This document shows, in pieces, positions 33,146-40,425 of a stretch of 48,162 bases of DNA. Location of the stretch: positions 1 to 48,162 of IMG/VR virus record IMGVR_UViG_3300025881_000023. One strand, written 5' to 3'. Each line of letters opens with the position of its first letter. Positions within the stretch are counted from its first letter, which is position 1. Both the position numbers and the translations under genes were made by a program. Below the pieces are notes generated by a model. The model was not told where the DNA came from. It saw only the letters and a program-made list of their open reading frames with translations, and ran no database searches. The stretch comes from a virus.

Positions 33146-34536
33146 TACTCAATTTTCAATGTTCCTGCTGACATCTTTATAGCTGTAATTACTGGGTTAT
33201 TTGTTTGTGTTGGAATTCTAACAAACACTGTTGCAGATTGTATGCTGCCTACCAATGAAGTTTCGTCTCCCTGTATAGTGTTACTCAGCGAAGCAAGTTG
33301 ATATGTAGTATCCCCAATGATTGTTTCTTGCCCAGTCTCATTGTTTACCATAACAACCTCTACTTCCAAAGGACCACTTACACCAAAACTTGTAAACAAG
33401 TTAATTGTATAAGCATATGTAATAGTCATAGAAGATGCAAGACCTGTCACTAACCAGCTATCCGCCCCATATGTGATTGTTGAGGTTCCAAGTACAAAGC
33501 TGTACCCATCACTTGGAGGATTGAGCAGCTTGTAGATTGTGTCGTTACCTGCAGGTATTGATGCAAGTTGATTTGTATTTGAGGTCCAAGCAACGCTAGT
33601 AGTCTTACGTGTAAGATTTGTAGAGGACGCTTTAGTTGGGACACCGTTGGATATAGGCATATTATCCACCATATACTTGTACTTGTCTCTGCTAAGAGAT
33701 TCTCTTTGATTAAGACCTGCAAAGCCTTCTGCGTGTCTATTGATGTTTGGAATGAGCCTAACCCACTGATCCATAAAGGATTCATATGCATCAATATCTG
33801 GATAGTTAGCTGCATTTCTAGCTTGAGTGCAGTAGTACTTCCATTGCATTTCTGCAAACTCATATCCTATCCCGTTCTGGGATGGGGTCATATTGCCAAG
33901 CAACATCTTTTTGTATACGTACCAGAACATAGCCTCTTTAAATGAGATGTCGTCTGGGACTAGAGGGAAGCATTCATCATCTACTGGAAATGCCATGTAG
34001 CTAATGCAAACTTTGCCCTGAGAAAAGGATGCCTTAAGCTTGTCTGCTTCTGTGTAGTAGCATCTAAATGGGAGGTTATTGTCATTGATGCAGTCCGGGC
34101 AGTCTACTGTTTTAGGGAAACTTGTTCGGCACTTATTAAGTACAGTCATGTTATCTGCTCCGGCCAGTTGGTTCTCTAAAACCTGCAGTCTAGAGTTTAT
34201 CTCATTAAGAGTATAGTTGTAGGAAGCCCCACCATTTACAATGGCGTCTATTCGCTCTAAAAGGGTATCCATCTGCTGTGAGATGATTACCCCTTCTTCT
34301 GTTTCGTTTAGTGCTACTTGATTGATATAGTACAGATCGTTTGGGAGAGCTGCTTTGTAATCTTTTACTGTAAGCACACATGTTTTTATCTCTAGCTGTG
34401 GTGCTGCTCCTATATGCTCCAGCGCTTCTCCCATCCATTCAATAGCGTCATCAACCCAGTTGTCAGTATTGGGATTGATGTCTCGGAATATCTTGCGGAT
34501 AACGACCTTACTAGATATTGTCTTATATATTGCCAT
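33145..34536 (-). CDS. Ring / tail-tubular-type protein (463 residues)
   Basis: The N-terminal region (VVIRKIFRDINP, then WVDDAIEWMGEALEHIG, about residues 11-43) has the pattern seen at the start of crAss-like tubular/ring proteins, which stack below the portal. A Cys-bearing segment (CRTSFPKTVDCPDC, then FRCYY) follows, then a helical block FKEAMFWYVYKKMLLG, and a C-terminal beta domain rich in Thr/Ser that may carry surface decoration. The start overlaps the 160-residue gene by 14 bases. The role in the short tail is inferred from family pattern and from position between ring and fibre genes. Confidence 0.65.
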   Translation of the reverse strand: MAIYKTISSKVVIRKIFRDINPNTDNWVDDAIEWMGEALEHIGAAPQLEIKTCVLTVKDYKAALPNDLYYINQVALNETEEGVIISQQMDTLLERIDAIVNGGASYNYTLNEINSRLQVLENQLAGADNMTVLNKCRTSFPKTVDCPDCINDNNLPFRCYYTEADKLKASFSQGKVCISYMAFPVDDECFPLVPDDISFKEAMFWYVYKKMLLGNMTPSQNGIGYEFAEMQWKYYCTQARNAANYPDIDAYESFMDQWVRLIPNINRHAEGFAGLNQRESLSRDKYKYMVDNMPISNGVPTKASSTNLTRKTTSVAWTSNTNQLASIPAGNDTIYKLLNPPSDGYSFVLGTSTITYGADSWLVTGLASSMTITYAYTINLFTSFGVSGPLEVEVVMVNNETGQETIIGDTTYQLASLSNTIQGDETSLVGSIQSATVFVRIPTQTNNPVITAIKMSAGTLKIE

Positions 34537-35005
34537 GCTTCTTGAATCTGAGGTATGCTAGTTCGTCTTCTTTTAGTAGCTTAGTTAGCTTTTCTTTGTT
34601 CCCTTTAATTCCACGGGTCGGGGTAAACCTGTATGCAGTCTTGTTTGGGATCTTGCATCTATGCTTCTCCCAATGGTATTTACAGTACCATGGATCGGTG
34701 TAGTATATAAACCACTTCTCTCCATCAGGGTTGTCTTCTGAATACAATGTTTTGCCTTCAGCCAACAACTCCTGTTTGTACTTGTTACTCTCCCACCAAT
34801 CTATTGTAGGCTTGGACGGATTGCGTTCAATCCTACGAATAGAAAGGTTGGAAAGATTGTTTTTCATATTAAATACATCACCCTCAAGGACACCCTCTAT
34901 AACTTCTATGTTGAACTTTTCGCAGATTTCCTTAAACAATTTCTTGCTTATAGGCTCTGCTACAGATTTTGCATAGCTGTTATATATGTCCTTGAACGTG
35001 TGCAT
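34523..35005 (-). CDS. Conserved Bacteroidota-phage protein, 160 residues, function unknown
   Basis: A well-defined soluble protein: FKDIYNSYAKS at the N-terminus, FNIEVIEGVLEGDVFNM at about 31-47, TIDWWESNKYKQELL at about 67-81, then WFIYYTDPWYCKYHW and TPTRGIKGNKEKL near the C-terminus. I recall this motif order from an uncharacterised protein carried by many Bacteroidota phages, including crAss-like ones, within the structural gene block. Its conserved Trp, Tyr and basic residues suggest nucleic-acid or protein binding, but no function is established to my knowledge. The start shares a base with the preceding stop (TAATG). Confidence 0.6.
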   Translation of the reverse strand: MHTFKDIYNSYAKSVAEPISKKLFKEICEKFNIEVIEGVLEGDVFNMKNNLSNLSIRRIERNPSKPTIDWWESNKYKQELLAEGKTLYSEDNPDGEKWFIYYTDPWYCKYHWEKHRCKIPNKTAYRFTPTRGIKGNKEKLTKLLKEDELAYLRFKKHGNI

Positions 35006-35952
35006 TACTTGCGGTTACGCTTTTTGCCTTTGAGTCGACCTTTAAGTACATCTGCAAAGGTTACTTTTCCGTCTCCGTTAAGGTCTGGGAATCCACCTTT
35101 ATTCATGTACTTACCGCCCATGCCATACTTCATGCCGCCCATCATCATACCTCTTGATTTGAGATCCTTTTCCAATTTACGGCGGAGTCTTGCATCTTCT
35201 TTCTTCACTTTCTTTACAAGTCTATCCATCTTTTTAGATGTAGATTTTGTAGCTGGAGCAGAGGTTCTGCGATCTGCTGGCTTTGCAGATTGCAGCTCTT
35301 TCTTTATTGCATTCTCTTTAGCTACAGCACCCATACCTGAACCCCCACTAGGAGTTTTAGTAGGTGTAGGCTTTTTAGCAGCAGGCTTAGCTGCTGGTTT
35401 TGCTGGAGTTTTAACTTTAAGCGTAGGCTTAATTGTGTTCTTAGCAGCCGGTCTAGGTTTTGGTTTGCTTACAGATTGATTCTCGTTACGCATAGGTCCT
35501 TTGTTGTATGCTTTGTTAATCTGATTCTGCACTCTATTATAATCATCAGATCCTTTAGCATACTTTTTACGCTCAGCAATCAGCTTATCCAAGTTAGGGT
35601 TACGCTTCTTTGCGTATGCATATGTACCTGGTTTTGGTCCAGTAGAAGTTGGGCCTGGAGCATTACTTAATTCTTTAAGCTTACTTCCTACTTGAGGTTT
35701 TGCACCACCCCCAGTTCCTTGGGGAGTGTTTTGTTTTGCTTGTCTGCTAGGGCCTCTTTGTGCTGCTGCTGCTTTTGAAGCTTCTTCTGCTTCGATTCTA
35801 TCAGCTGCAGCCTTTGCTTTTTTTGCGTTCTCCATCTGCCGAGCTACAGGACCAGCAGCTTCGTACTTACCTTTTTTCATGCCCCCAAACGTGAGCGCTT
35901 TATTTGGTTCCAAGAAGCTGCCTTTCTTGTACATTCTTTTTTTATTTGCCAT
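35005..35952 (-). CDS. Highly basic virion-type protein with C-terminal calcium-loop motif (315 residues)
   Basis: Lys/Arg/Ala/Pro-rich, largely disordered protein; the Pro/Lys/Ala stretch near residues 160-200 is low complexity. It probably binds DNA or RNA. Near the C-terminus DLNGDGKVTFADVL (residues 290-303) has the D-x-N-x-D spacing and later Asp of an EF-hand/dockerin-type calcium loop, followed by a basic tail (KGKKRNRK). GGMKYGMGGKYM just before it is Gly/Met-rich. I chose ATG 35952 (MANKKRMYKKGS), seven bases after the previous stop, over an upstream in-frame TTG that would overlap the previous gene. Function is not known; a packaged DNA-binding protein is an inference. Confidence 0.6.
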   Translation of the reverse strand: MANKKRMYKKGSFLEPNKALTFGGMKKGKYEAAGPVARQMENAKKAKAAADRIEAEEASKAAAAQRGPSRQAKQNTPQGTGGGAKPQVGSKLKELSNAPGPTSTGPKPGTYAYAKKRNPNLDKLIAERKKYAKGSDDYNRVQNQINKAYNKGPMRNENQSVSKPKPRPAAKNTIKPTLKVKTPAKPAAKPAAKKPTPTKTPSGGSGMGAVAKENAIKKELQSAKPADRRTSAPATKSTSKKMDRLVKKVKKEDARLRRKLEKDLKSRGMMMGGMKYGMGGKYMNKGGFPDLNGDGKVTFADVLKGRLKGKKRNRK

Positions 35953-35959
35953 AATAGTA

Positions 35960-36178
35960 TTAGTTGTCAATTTGTTTTCTGGCTAGTAGAAGTTTAATCT
36001 CAGCAACGTCTTCAGCCAGTTTCTTCAACATTGCAGTTATTTCATCACTTTTAAGCTCCATAGCTTTTACTCTGCTTTTTAATGTTGCGTAGTCGCTTTG
36101 GTGTTTTATCCAAACACCTACAAGAGAACCTGCCACCAGCAGAAACTCAAAATGTGATATGTTTTCCATTAAGTCCAT
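35960..36178 (-). CDS. Small membrane-anchored coiled-coil protein (72 residues), possible holin or spanin-like
   Basis: One hydrophobic segment (FEFLLVAGSLVGVWI, about residues 10-24) is followed by a basic and helical region with heptad character (LKSRVKAMELKSDEITAMLKK, then LAEDVAEIKLLLA). This topology, an N-terminal membrane helix plus coiled coil, fits XhlA-like, spanin-like or other small envelope proteins of phage lysis modules, but no specific family is recognised and no endolysin lies beside it. ATG 36178 starts 11 bases after the previous stop; ATG 36169 (MENISHFEF) is also possible. Confidence 0.55.
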   Translation of the reverse strand: MDLMENISHFEFLLVAGSLVGVWIKHQSDYATLKSRVKAMELKSDEITAMLKKLAEDVAEIKLLLARKQIDN

Positions 36179-36189
36179 TATCGGGGTTG

Positions 36190-36468
36190 TTATTTACAAC
36201 GGCACCTCCACTTTCGTAGTGCCTTATTTATTCTAGAGTTAGGGTCATTTGCTGTTTTTGAGCTGGTTCTGCTTTTTTTCATACCACACATACGGGAACA
36301 GAAAGACTTTCTTCTGGCTTTCCTTTTTCCAGTGGGATTCTTTTCGGTTACAGCCGCAGACAGTTCACTTCCGGGGTTAGCTCTTCTGTAAGATGCTATC
36401 CCACGTTTGTTAAGGCCTCCGCTTGCGCTCTGACCCTCTTTGCGTGTCCATGCTGCCGATTTAGCCAT
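36190..36468 (-). CDS. Small basic conserved phage protein (92 residues; DUF6321-like pattern)
   Basis: Very basic and Cys-containing. The sequence reads WTRKEGQSASGGLNKRG, NPGSELSAAVTE, NPTGKRKARRKSFCSRMCGM, then SSKTANDPNSRINKALRKW. I recall this order of motifs as an extremely conserved small protein in many aquatic phages and related environmental viruses, annotated with a DUF (DUF6321, from memory). The FCSRMCGM pair and the final CRCK could bind a metal. Nucleic-acid binding is likely from charge. It lies directly after the ring protein gene (stop TAA, then GATGG). The exact function is unknown. Confidence 0.7.
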   Translation of the reverse strand: MAKSAAWTRKEGQSASGGLNKRGIASYRRANPGSELSAAVTEKNPTGKRKARRKSFCSRMCGMKKSRTSSKTANDPNSRINKALRKWRCRCK

Positions 36469-36469
36469 C

Positions 36470-37141
36470 TTATTGCTTGTCTTGTTGCCTGTCGTTTTCG
36501 TCGTCTACTAAGGTAGTAACTAATAATTTAAGTTCCCCATTTATTAGACCTGCAGATATTTGACCAACCATATCTGCTGGAATTGGGAATGGGGAGTCTG
36601 CATCGTAACATACTGGATCGCAACTCTTAAGTCCTGCGAGTTCTTCCGGATCCTCAAATACGCCACGAACATTTACTAGTTCCATAGCATTAGGGTTGTA
36701 CACGTAGAGGTAGTCCTCTATCATGTACGCTTTTGGTCTATTGGCTGTGTATTTATCATAAGGAAGCCACTGTACTTCATACGGCTCTATGAGAGGAATA
36801 CGCCCAAGACCAGTAATATCTCCTACGTGTGTAATTGCATCTCTGAAATTAAATCGCACAGTACGAGGTATTTTCTTTTTTGTTTTCCAAACCGGACAAT
36901 CTACAATAAAGCCGCAATCCCTACACACGCTTGCATCTACTTTTTCAAGCTCGAGGCACCCTAGGTCTTGTTCTAGGTGTCTTGTGATAAGCCCATTACG
37001 CATAAAGTCCCTACGAATAAACATCGCACGGTAATGCTTAATATTAAACTTGATCTGTGCTATTGAGATGTTCTCATCGTTGTGAGTACGTCCCGCTCGC
37101 ATTAAGTTTAGCAGGTTATATGCGATTTCATTCAGTGTCAT
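36470..37141 (-). CDS. crAss-type ring protein / head-tail structural protein (223 residues)
   Basis: Motifs in order: LNEIAYNLLNLMRAGRT (3-19), ISIAQIKFNI (25-34), FIRRDFMRN (41-49), QDLGC (58-62), a C-x2-C-x5-C set (73, 76, 82), KTKKKIP (86-92), then ITGLGRIPLI, YLYVYNP and VRGVFEDPEEL. I recognise this order as the conserved ring-type structural protein of crAss-like phages, which lies below the portal at the head-tail joint. The Cys set may bind zinc. Start 37141 overlaps the previous gene by 14 bases. The gene is well preserved and one of the better family assignments in the window. Confidence 0.8.
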   Translation of the reverse strand: MTLNEIAYNLLNLMRAGRTHNDENISIAQIKFNIKHYRAMFIRRDFMRNGLITRHLEQDLGCLELEKVDASVCRDCGFIVDCPVWKTKKKIPRTVRFNFRDAITHVGDITGLGRIPLIEPYEVQWLPYDKYTANRPKAYMIEDYLYVYNPNAMELVNVRGVFEDPEELAGLKSCDPVCYDADSPFPIPADMVGQISAGLINGELKLLVTTLVDDENDRQQDKQ

Positions 37142-37436
37142 CGAACTTATTCTTTATTACTAATAGCTCTGAGCACTTTTCATACTCTTCACCTTCTTCA
37201 AAATATGCTATTACGTCTTCTATAATTAATTCTATTGTCTCTGGTTCTTTCGGATCAAATGGGAGGAAGACTATATCACCTGAATCTGTTTTTTCTAGTA
37301 AGAACTCTTCTACCTGAACTTTTCCCGTTAGTATTTTATATGCATTTTCATAGGCCTCTCCGAGGATTTCAATTTCCTCGTTGATGTCTAGAGTGTCATC
37401 AGACTCGTCATTGTTGTATGATAAGTCATCAAACAT
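37128..37436 (-). CDS. Small conserved acidic protein upstream of the ring protein (102 residues)
   Basis: Acidic, helical protein: YENAYKILTGKVQVEEFLL, then VFLPFDPKEPETIEL, and IEDVIAYFEEGEEYEKCSELL. The (A)YxILTGK, LPFDP and YFEEEEYEKC elements match an uncharacterised small protein I recall from crAss-like and other Bacteroidota phages at this same position. I chose ATG 37436 because it overlaps the metallophosphoesterase stop by only 8 bases. The frame is open upstream to 37583, but that would overlap the conserved end of the phosphoesterase by 155 bases. Role unknown; an assembly factor for the ring is an inference. Confidence 0.65.
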   Translation of the reverse strand: MFDDLSYNNDESDDTLDINEEIEILGEAYENAYKILTGKVQVEEFLLEKTDSGDIVFLPFDPKEPETIELIIEDVIAYFEEGEEYEKCSELLVIKNKFDDTE

Positions 37437-38565
37437 TGTACTGATTATATCCCTCCATTCCCCTCTCTTTACTCCATATATAAGCCTGTCCTGTTCGCTT
37501 GGATTCATATCCCATTTGCTTGTGCCATGAATCGTTAGGGCAAATAGAAGGAACGAAACGGACTTTGATTCCTCGATACTCATTGACTTGCTCTTTATGA
37601 AAGTGTCCGCAGTGCGCCTCTCTGTGAGATGTAGCTGCGAACATTTCTGGTTGTTCTGTTGCCATTATCAAAGGAATGTTTTGGGCCTTTTCTTTATCAC
37701 CGTGAGTAAACATTAACATGTTTGTTCCGTATTGGTAATACTTTCTAGGGTCATCACTGTTGTCCACGTTTACATTGATGTCATCGCGGAACCATCCTGC
37801 AATAACATCTCCTACGTAGTACATACGTTCGTAATCGTGGTTGCCTGAGACAACTATAACATCCACGGGTGCTATCTGCTTTAAATAGTCAATGGTGTAA
37901 ACTATTAGCTTCCAGTATCCCCTAAAGCTTTTTCTCCAGTCCATATAGTCCTGTTGTGGGGTACCTTTAGTTGTAGTCATTCTCATTCCCTCTGAGTTTA
38001 ACCCGTCATTCCCAATGGGGAGAATGAATCTTTCGATCTCCAATCCTGCTGCTTTAGCTACAAGATTTTCTACAACTGTAATGTATTCTTTTTCTTGAAA
38101 ATCGTACGGCAGTGGCATGTCTACCAACTTGCCGTAGTGTATGTCCGGGAGAGATATCTCATATGCAATAGGGTCTTCATGCTCTGGATATTCCTGATCT
38201 GGATATATCGGAGCATACTCTGCTGCAAAATCTTCTACCTCTTGTTTGATGTCCTCTATGTTAGGAGCATCGCTAGTAACTATCGAGTATCGTAAATCTC
38301 CGGTAGCTGTTTGCCAAAACTTTACACTTGATACAGATGCTTCACTAATTCCGTGGGTACTTAGGAATTTCTGCAGACTAGAAGTCTTAACTAGGTCTTC
38401 TCTATCAAGTCTATTCTCTGATGTATTTGTGTTCCTTAGCTCCTTCAACACTTCTTGACAATCTTTCACAGAGCACTCCAGTTTACGTGCTAAAACCCAG
38501 GCACCTTTTTTAAGGTACCCGGGCTTGTCAAGCAAAAACTTTCTTATGTCCTGTTTAGATCTCAT
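37429..38565 (-). CDS. Metallophosphoesterase (calcineurin-like) with N-terminal helix-turn-helix-like region
   Basis: All canonical motifs are present in order: D141-x-H143 (LPDIHYGKL), GND 185-187, GNHD 241-244, THGD 287-290 and GHFH 320-323. These residues bind two metals and hydrolyse phosphodiesters or phosphomonoesters; Mre11/SbcD-type nucleases and many phage phosphatases share the fold. The first 45 residues (LKKGAWVLARKL, then VKDCQEVLKEL) look like a winged or helix-turn-helix DNA-binding unit. The gene lies inside the structural block, between a DUF1617-like gene and a ring-protein gene, joined by an ATGA overlap. Substrate is unknown; DNA processing is an inference. A cyclic-nucleotide signal or cell-wall phosphate are alternatives. 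Confidence 0.85.
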   Translation of the reverse strand: MRSKQDIRKFLLDKPGYLKKGAWVLARKLECSVKDCQEVLKELRNTNTSENRLDREDLVKTSSLQKFLSTHGISEASVSSVKFWQTATGDLRYSIVTSDAPNIEDIKQEVEDFAAEYAPIYPDQEYPEHEDPIAYEISLPDIHYGKLVDMPLPYDFQEKEYITVVENLVAKAAGLEIERFILPIGNDGLNSEGMRMTTTKGTPQQDYMDWRKSFRGYWKLIVYTIDYLKQIAPVDVIVVSGNHDYERMYYVGDVIAGWFRDDINVNVDNSDDPRKYYQYGTNMLMFTHGDKEKAQNIPLIMATEQPEMFAATSHREAHCGHFHKEQVNEYRGIKVRFVPSICPNDSWHKQMGYESKRTGQAYIWSKERGMEGYNQYNV

Positions 38566-38969
38566 ACTAGTATCGGTAGTATTGGAACAATTTGTTCTGG
38601 GGTTACATCTTCAGGGAGTTGAGTTTCTTTGATAGAGTGCAGATCAACGTTGATCTCGTTTTGCATTGTTGCTTCGAGTTGTGCAAGTTGTGTCTTACGC
38701 TCCTCAATTAAATCTGCATGCTCTTCTTCTAGTTTTTTTATTCCTTCTTCATCTTCTGCTTCTGCAAGTCTGTGTGCTTCTCCAGAAATTTTAAGGAATT
38801 CATCTGACGGTTTTGCTGTCTCCTCGTACTTACTTAGAACCTGTTCCAGTTCTTTTACATTCTTGGCTACAATTACTGCGAATCGTGCGCCTTTGTGTTG
38901 TTTAACTGCTTCCAGTCCTTTGTACAATTCGATAGCATCTGCCACCTTCATTTTTACTTGATTAAACAT
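38562..38969 (-). CDS. DUF1617-like helical protein (135 residues)
   Basis: Helical and acidic. The N-terminus MKVADAIELYKGLEAVKQHKG, then ARFAVIVAKNVKELEQVL, has the pattern I know from DUF1617 phage proteins (a short lead, an ELY..L helix, a K(G/F) turn, then A.NV..LE). The middle (EDEEGIKKLEEEHADLIEE) is a charged helix. The internal ATG at 38951 (MKVADAIEL) is an equally good start and would match the family better. The stop overlaps the metallophosphoesterase start (ATGA). Function not known; tail-assembly or packaging helper roles have been guessed from context in other phages. Confidence 0.5.
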   Translation of the reverse strand: MFNQVKMKVADAIELYKGLEAVKQHKGARFAVIVAKNVKELEQVLSKYEETAKPSDEFLKISGEAHRLAEAEDEEGIKKLEEEHADLIEERKTQLAQLEATMQNEINVDLHSIKETQLPEDVTPEQIVPILPILV

Positions 38970-38993
38970 TGTGTATGGTTTGATTGGTTATTA

Positions 38994-39995
38994 TTATCCT
39001 ATTATTAGGAAATGAATTTTTCTTGCAACTGATCCTGCACCTTGGTTTCCAGTGTGAGTAATATTTACTATAAAGCTATCGTCAGATACAGAAGCAACGC
39101 TTATGTGCACTCCGTTATCTGCAGCAGTGTTGCTTTGAAACTCTTTGCTCAAAAGTACAGTAGACGTCGCTGCGACACTAGTATTATTAACGGTAAATTG
39201 TGTATTAGTGTCTGCTGTAATTGCTCCTGTGAATAGTTGAATAATTCCTGCTGGGGCATTTACTGTTACAGCAGTTGCCATAGACGTTGCTTGCGTAACG
39301 GCACCTCTATTAGTGGGAGTAATAGATCCAACAGTCAGCGCTCCCACTGTCGTGTCTCCGAGAGTTACGTCATCATTTACTTCTACAAAATTACCTTTTG
39401 TAAATCCTATTGTGAGAGTGTTTGCAGAGTTATTCTGTGTAATAGCAATACTAGAGCCCGCAGTCAAAGTTTTCATCTCAGGACCACTAGAGGTTCCTAC
39501 AAGTATTTCTCTGTCTGCATCAAGAACCGCACTTGTGATGCTAGCTCCCCCAATCAATACTGAGTTAGCTGTAAGACTTGTTAGTCCGGTTCCCCCATTT
39601 GCAATCGGGAGACTACCTGTAACGTCGGATGCTAGGTTTACCCTTGCAAGAAACAGGGAAGACGTATTGTCCGCCCCGCTCAGATCAAAGCTTGATATTC
39701 CAGCAAGGTTATTAATATTAATGTCCGCTTGAGTTACAGACAGAGTAAGATCGTTTGTGTTCTGCGCCACAGTAATGCCAGTGCTGCCCACAATGTCTCT
39801 TTGATAGAGCACTCCAAGGGTGTGGCTTTTAACCACAGAAGCACCGGCTGATCCTAATGTTGAAATAGATTGTATCAGACCTGACAATGCAGACACTTTA
39901 GTTGTAGTGGTAGCATTATCTATAAGCAGATAGTGCGCACTAGTTACGTCTGCAAGCAGTGTAGCTGATAAATCGTCTAGGGTTACGTTAGCCAT
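38994..39995 (-). CDS. Fibre-like structural protein, possible head fibre (333 residues)
   Basis: Beta-rich, Ser/Thr/Asn-rich protein without Cys. LPIANGGTGLTSL (about residues 127-139) is a classic phage fibre motif. VYQRDIVGSTGITVAQN-like strands, TLTAGSSIAITQN and LTVGSITPTNRGAVTQ show repeated short strands as in trimeric shafts. The C-terminus (NITHTGNQGAG, then ARKIHFLIIG) ends in hydrophobic strands. The gene sits well away from the main fibre cassette, among the post-capsid genes. crAss-like virions carry head fibres, so this gene is a candidate; a tail appendage is the alternative. Start 39995 lies four bases after the previous stop. Confidence 0.6.
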   Translation of the reverse strand: MANVTLDDLSATLLADVTSAHYLLIDNATTTTKVSALSGLIQSISTLGSAGASVVKSHTLGVLYQRDIVGSTGITVAQNTNDLTLSVTQADININNLAGISSFDLSGADNTSSLFLARVNLASDVTGSLPIANGGTGLTSLTANSVLIGGASITSAVLDADREILVGTSSGPEMKTLTAGSSIAITQNNSANTLTIGFTKGNFVEVNDDVTLGDTTVGALTVGSITPTNRGAVTQATSMATAVTVNAPAGIIQLFTGAITADTNTQFTVNNTSVAATSTVLLSKEFQSNTAADNGVHISVASVSDDSFIVNITHTGNQGAGSVARKIHFLIIG

Positions 39996-39999
39996 TTTC

Positions 40000-40425
40000 T
40001 TATGTTGTTATAATGGGATTTCCACCTTGATCAGTAAGCTGGTCTCCTGAAGATGTGGTAATAAAGTTAATATCTGGGTCTGTCGCGATTATTCCGCCAT
40101 CTCCCAAAGTATAAGCAGTTTCTGTTGGAAAGCAGTCTCTGCATTCTCTTGATACAAAGTCTAGGAATACGTTAAGTATTTTCCAACCTTTTCTATCAGA
40201 GTTTGTGGCCTGCAGGCAGTCCTTTGCATTGTCATCCTCCCCATTCTTTTGATAGTCTATCAGGAGGTATGCAATAAGGGTTAGCTTTATGTTCTCAATA
40301 GTAGAACATTCTAGCCCTCCATGGATTTTTTTATAGAGGGCATGGTGACGACGAGTTATGCACGTTCTTAGTGCCTTAATCTTGTCGACAATTTCTTGGT
40401 TGTTGGTGTAACTTCTTACAGACAT
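40000..40425 (-). CDS. Conserved helical structural-block protein (141 residues)
   Basis: MSVRSYTNNQEIVDKIKALR, then LYKKIHGGLECSTIENIKLTLIAYLL, and later WKILNVFLDFVSRECRDCF. The LYKKI..GL.C..IENIK..LI.YL pattern is one I have seen in uncharacterised proteins of aquatic Bacteroidota phages next to the Cys-rich gene found here. I chose ATG 40425 because it shares a base with the preceding stop (TAATG). An upstream in-frame ATG at 40443 would overlap the Cys-rich end of the previous gene. Function unknown; a minor virion or assembly protein is inferred from position. Confidence 0.55.
   Translation of the reverse strand: MSVRSYTNNQEIVDKIKALRTCITRRHHALYKKIHGGLECSTIENIKLTLIAYLLIDYQKNGEDDNAKDCLQATNSDRKGWKILNVFLDFVSRECRDCFPTETAYTLGDGGIIATDPDINFITTSSGDQLTDQGGNPIITT

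Noticed and set aside
35000-35479. Plus-strand open frame of 159 codons opposite the basic 315-residue protein
   Set aside because: Its hydrophobic Ala/Leu/Gly/Val repeats are the mirror of a Lys/Ala/Pro-rich low-complexity sequence, so a false membrane protein.
35953-35970. TTG start six codons upstream of the basic protein
   Set aside because: It would overlap the previous gene's end; the in-frame ATG at 35952 is well placed.
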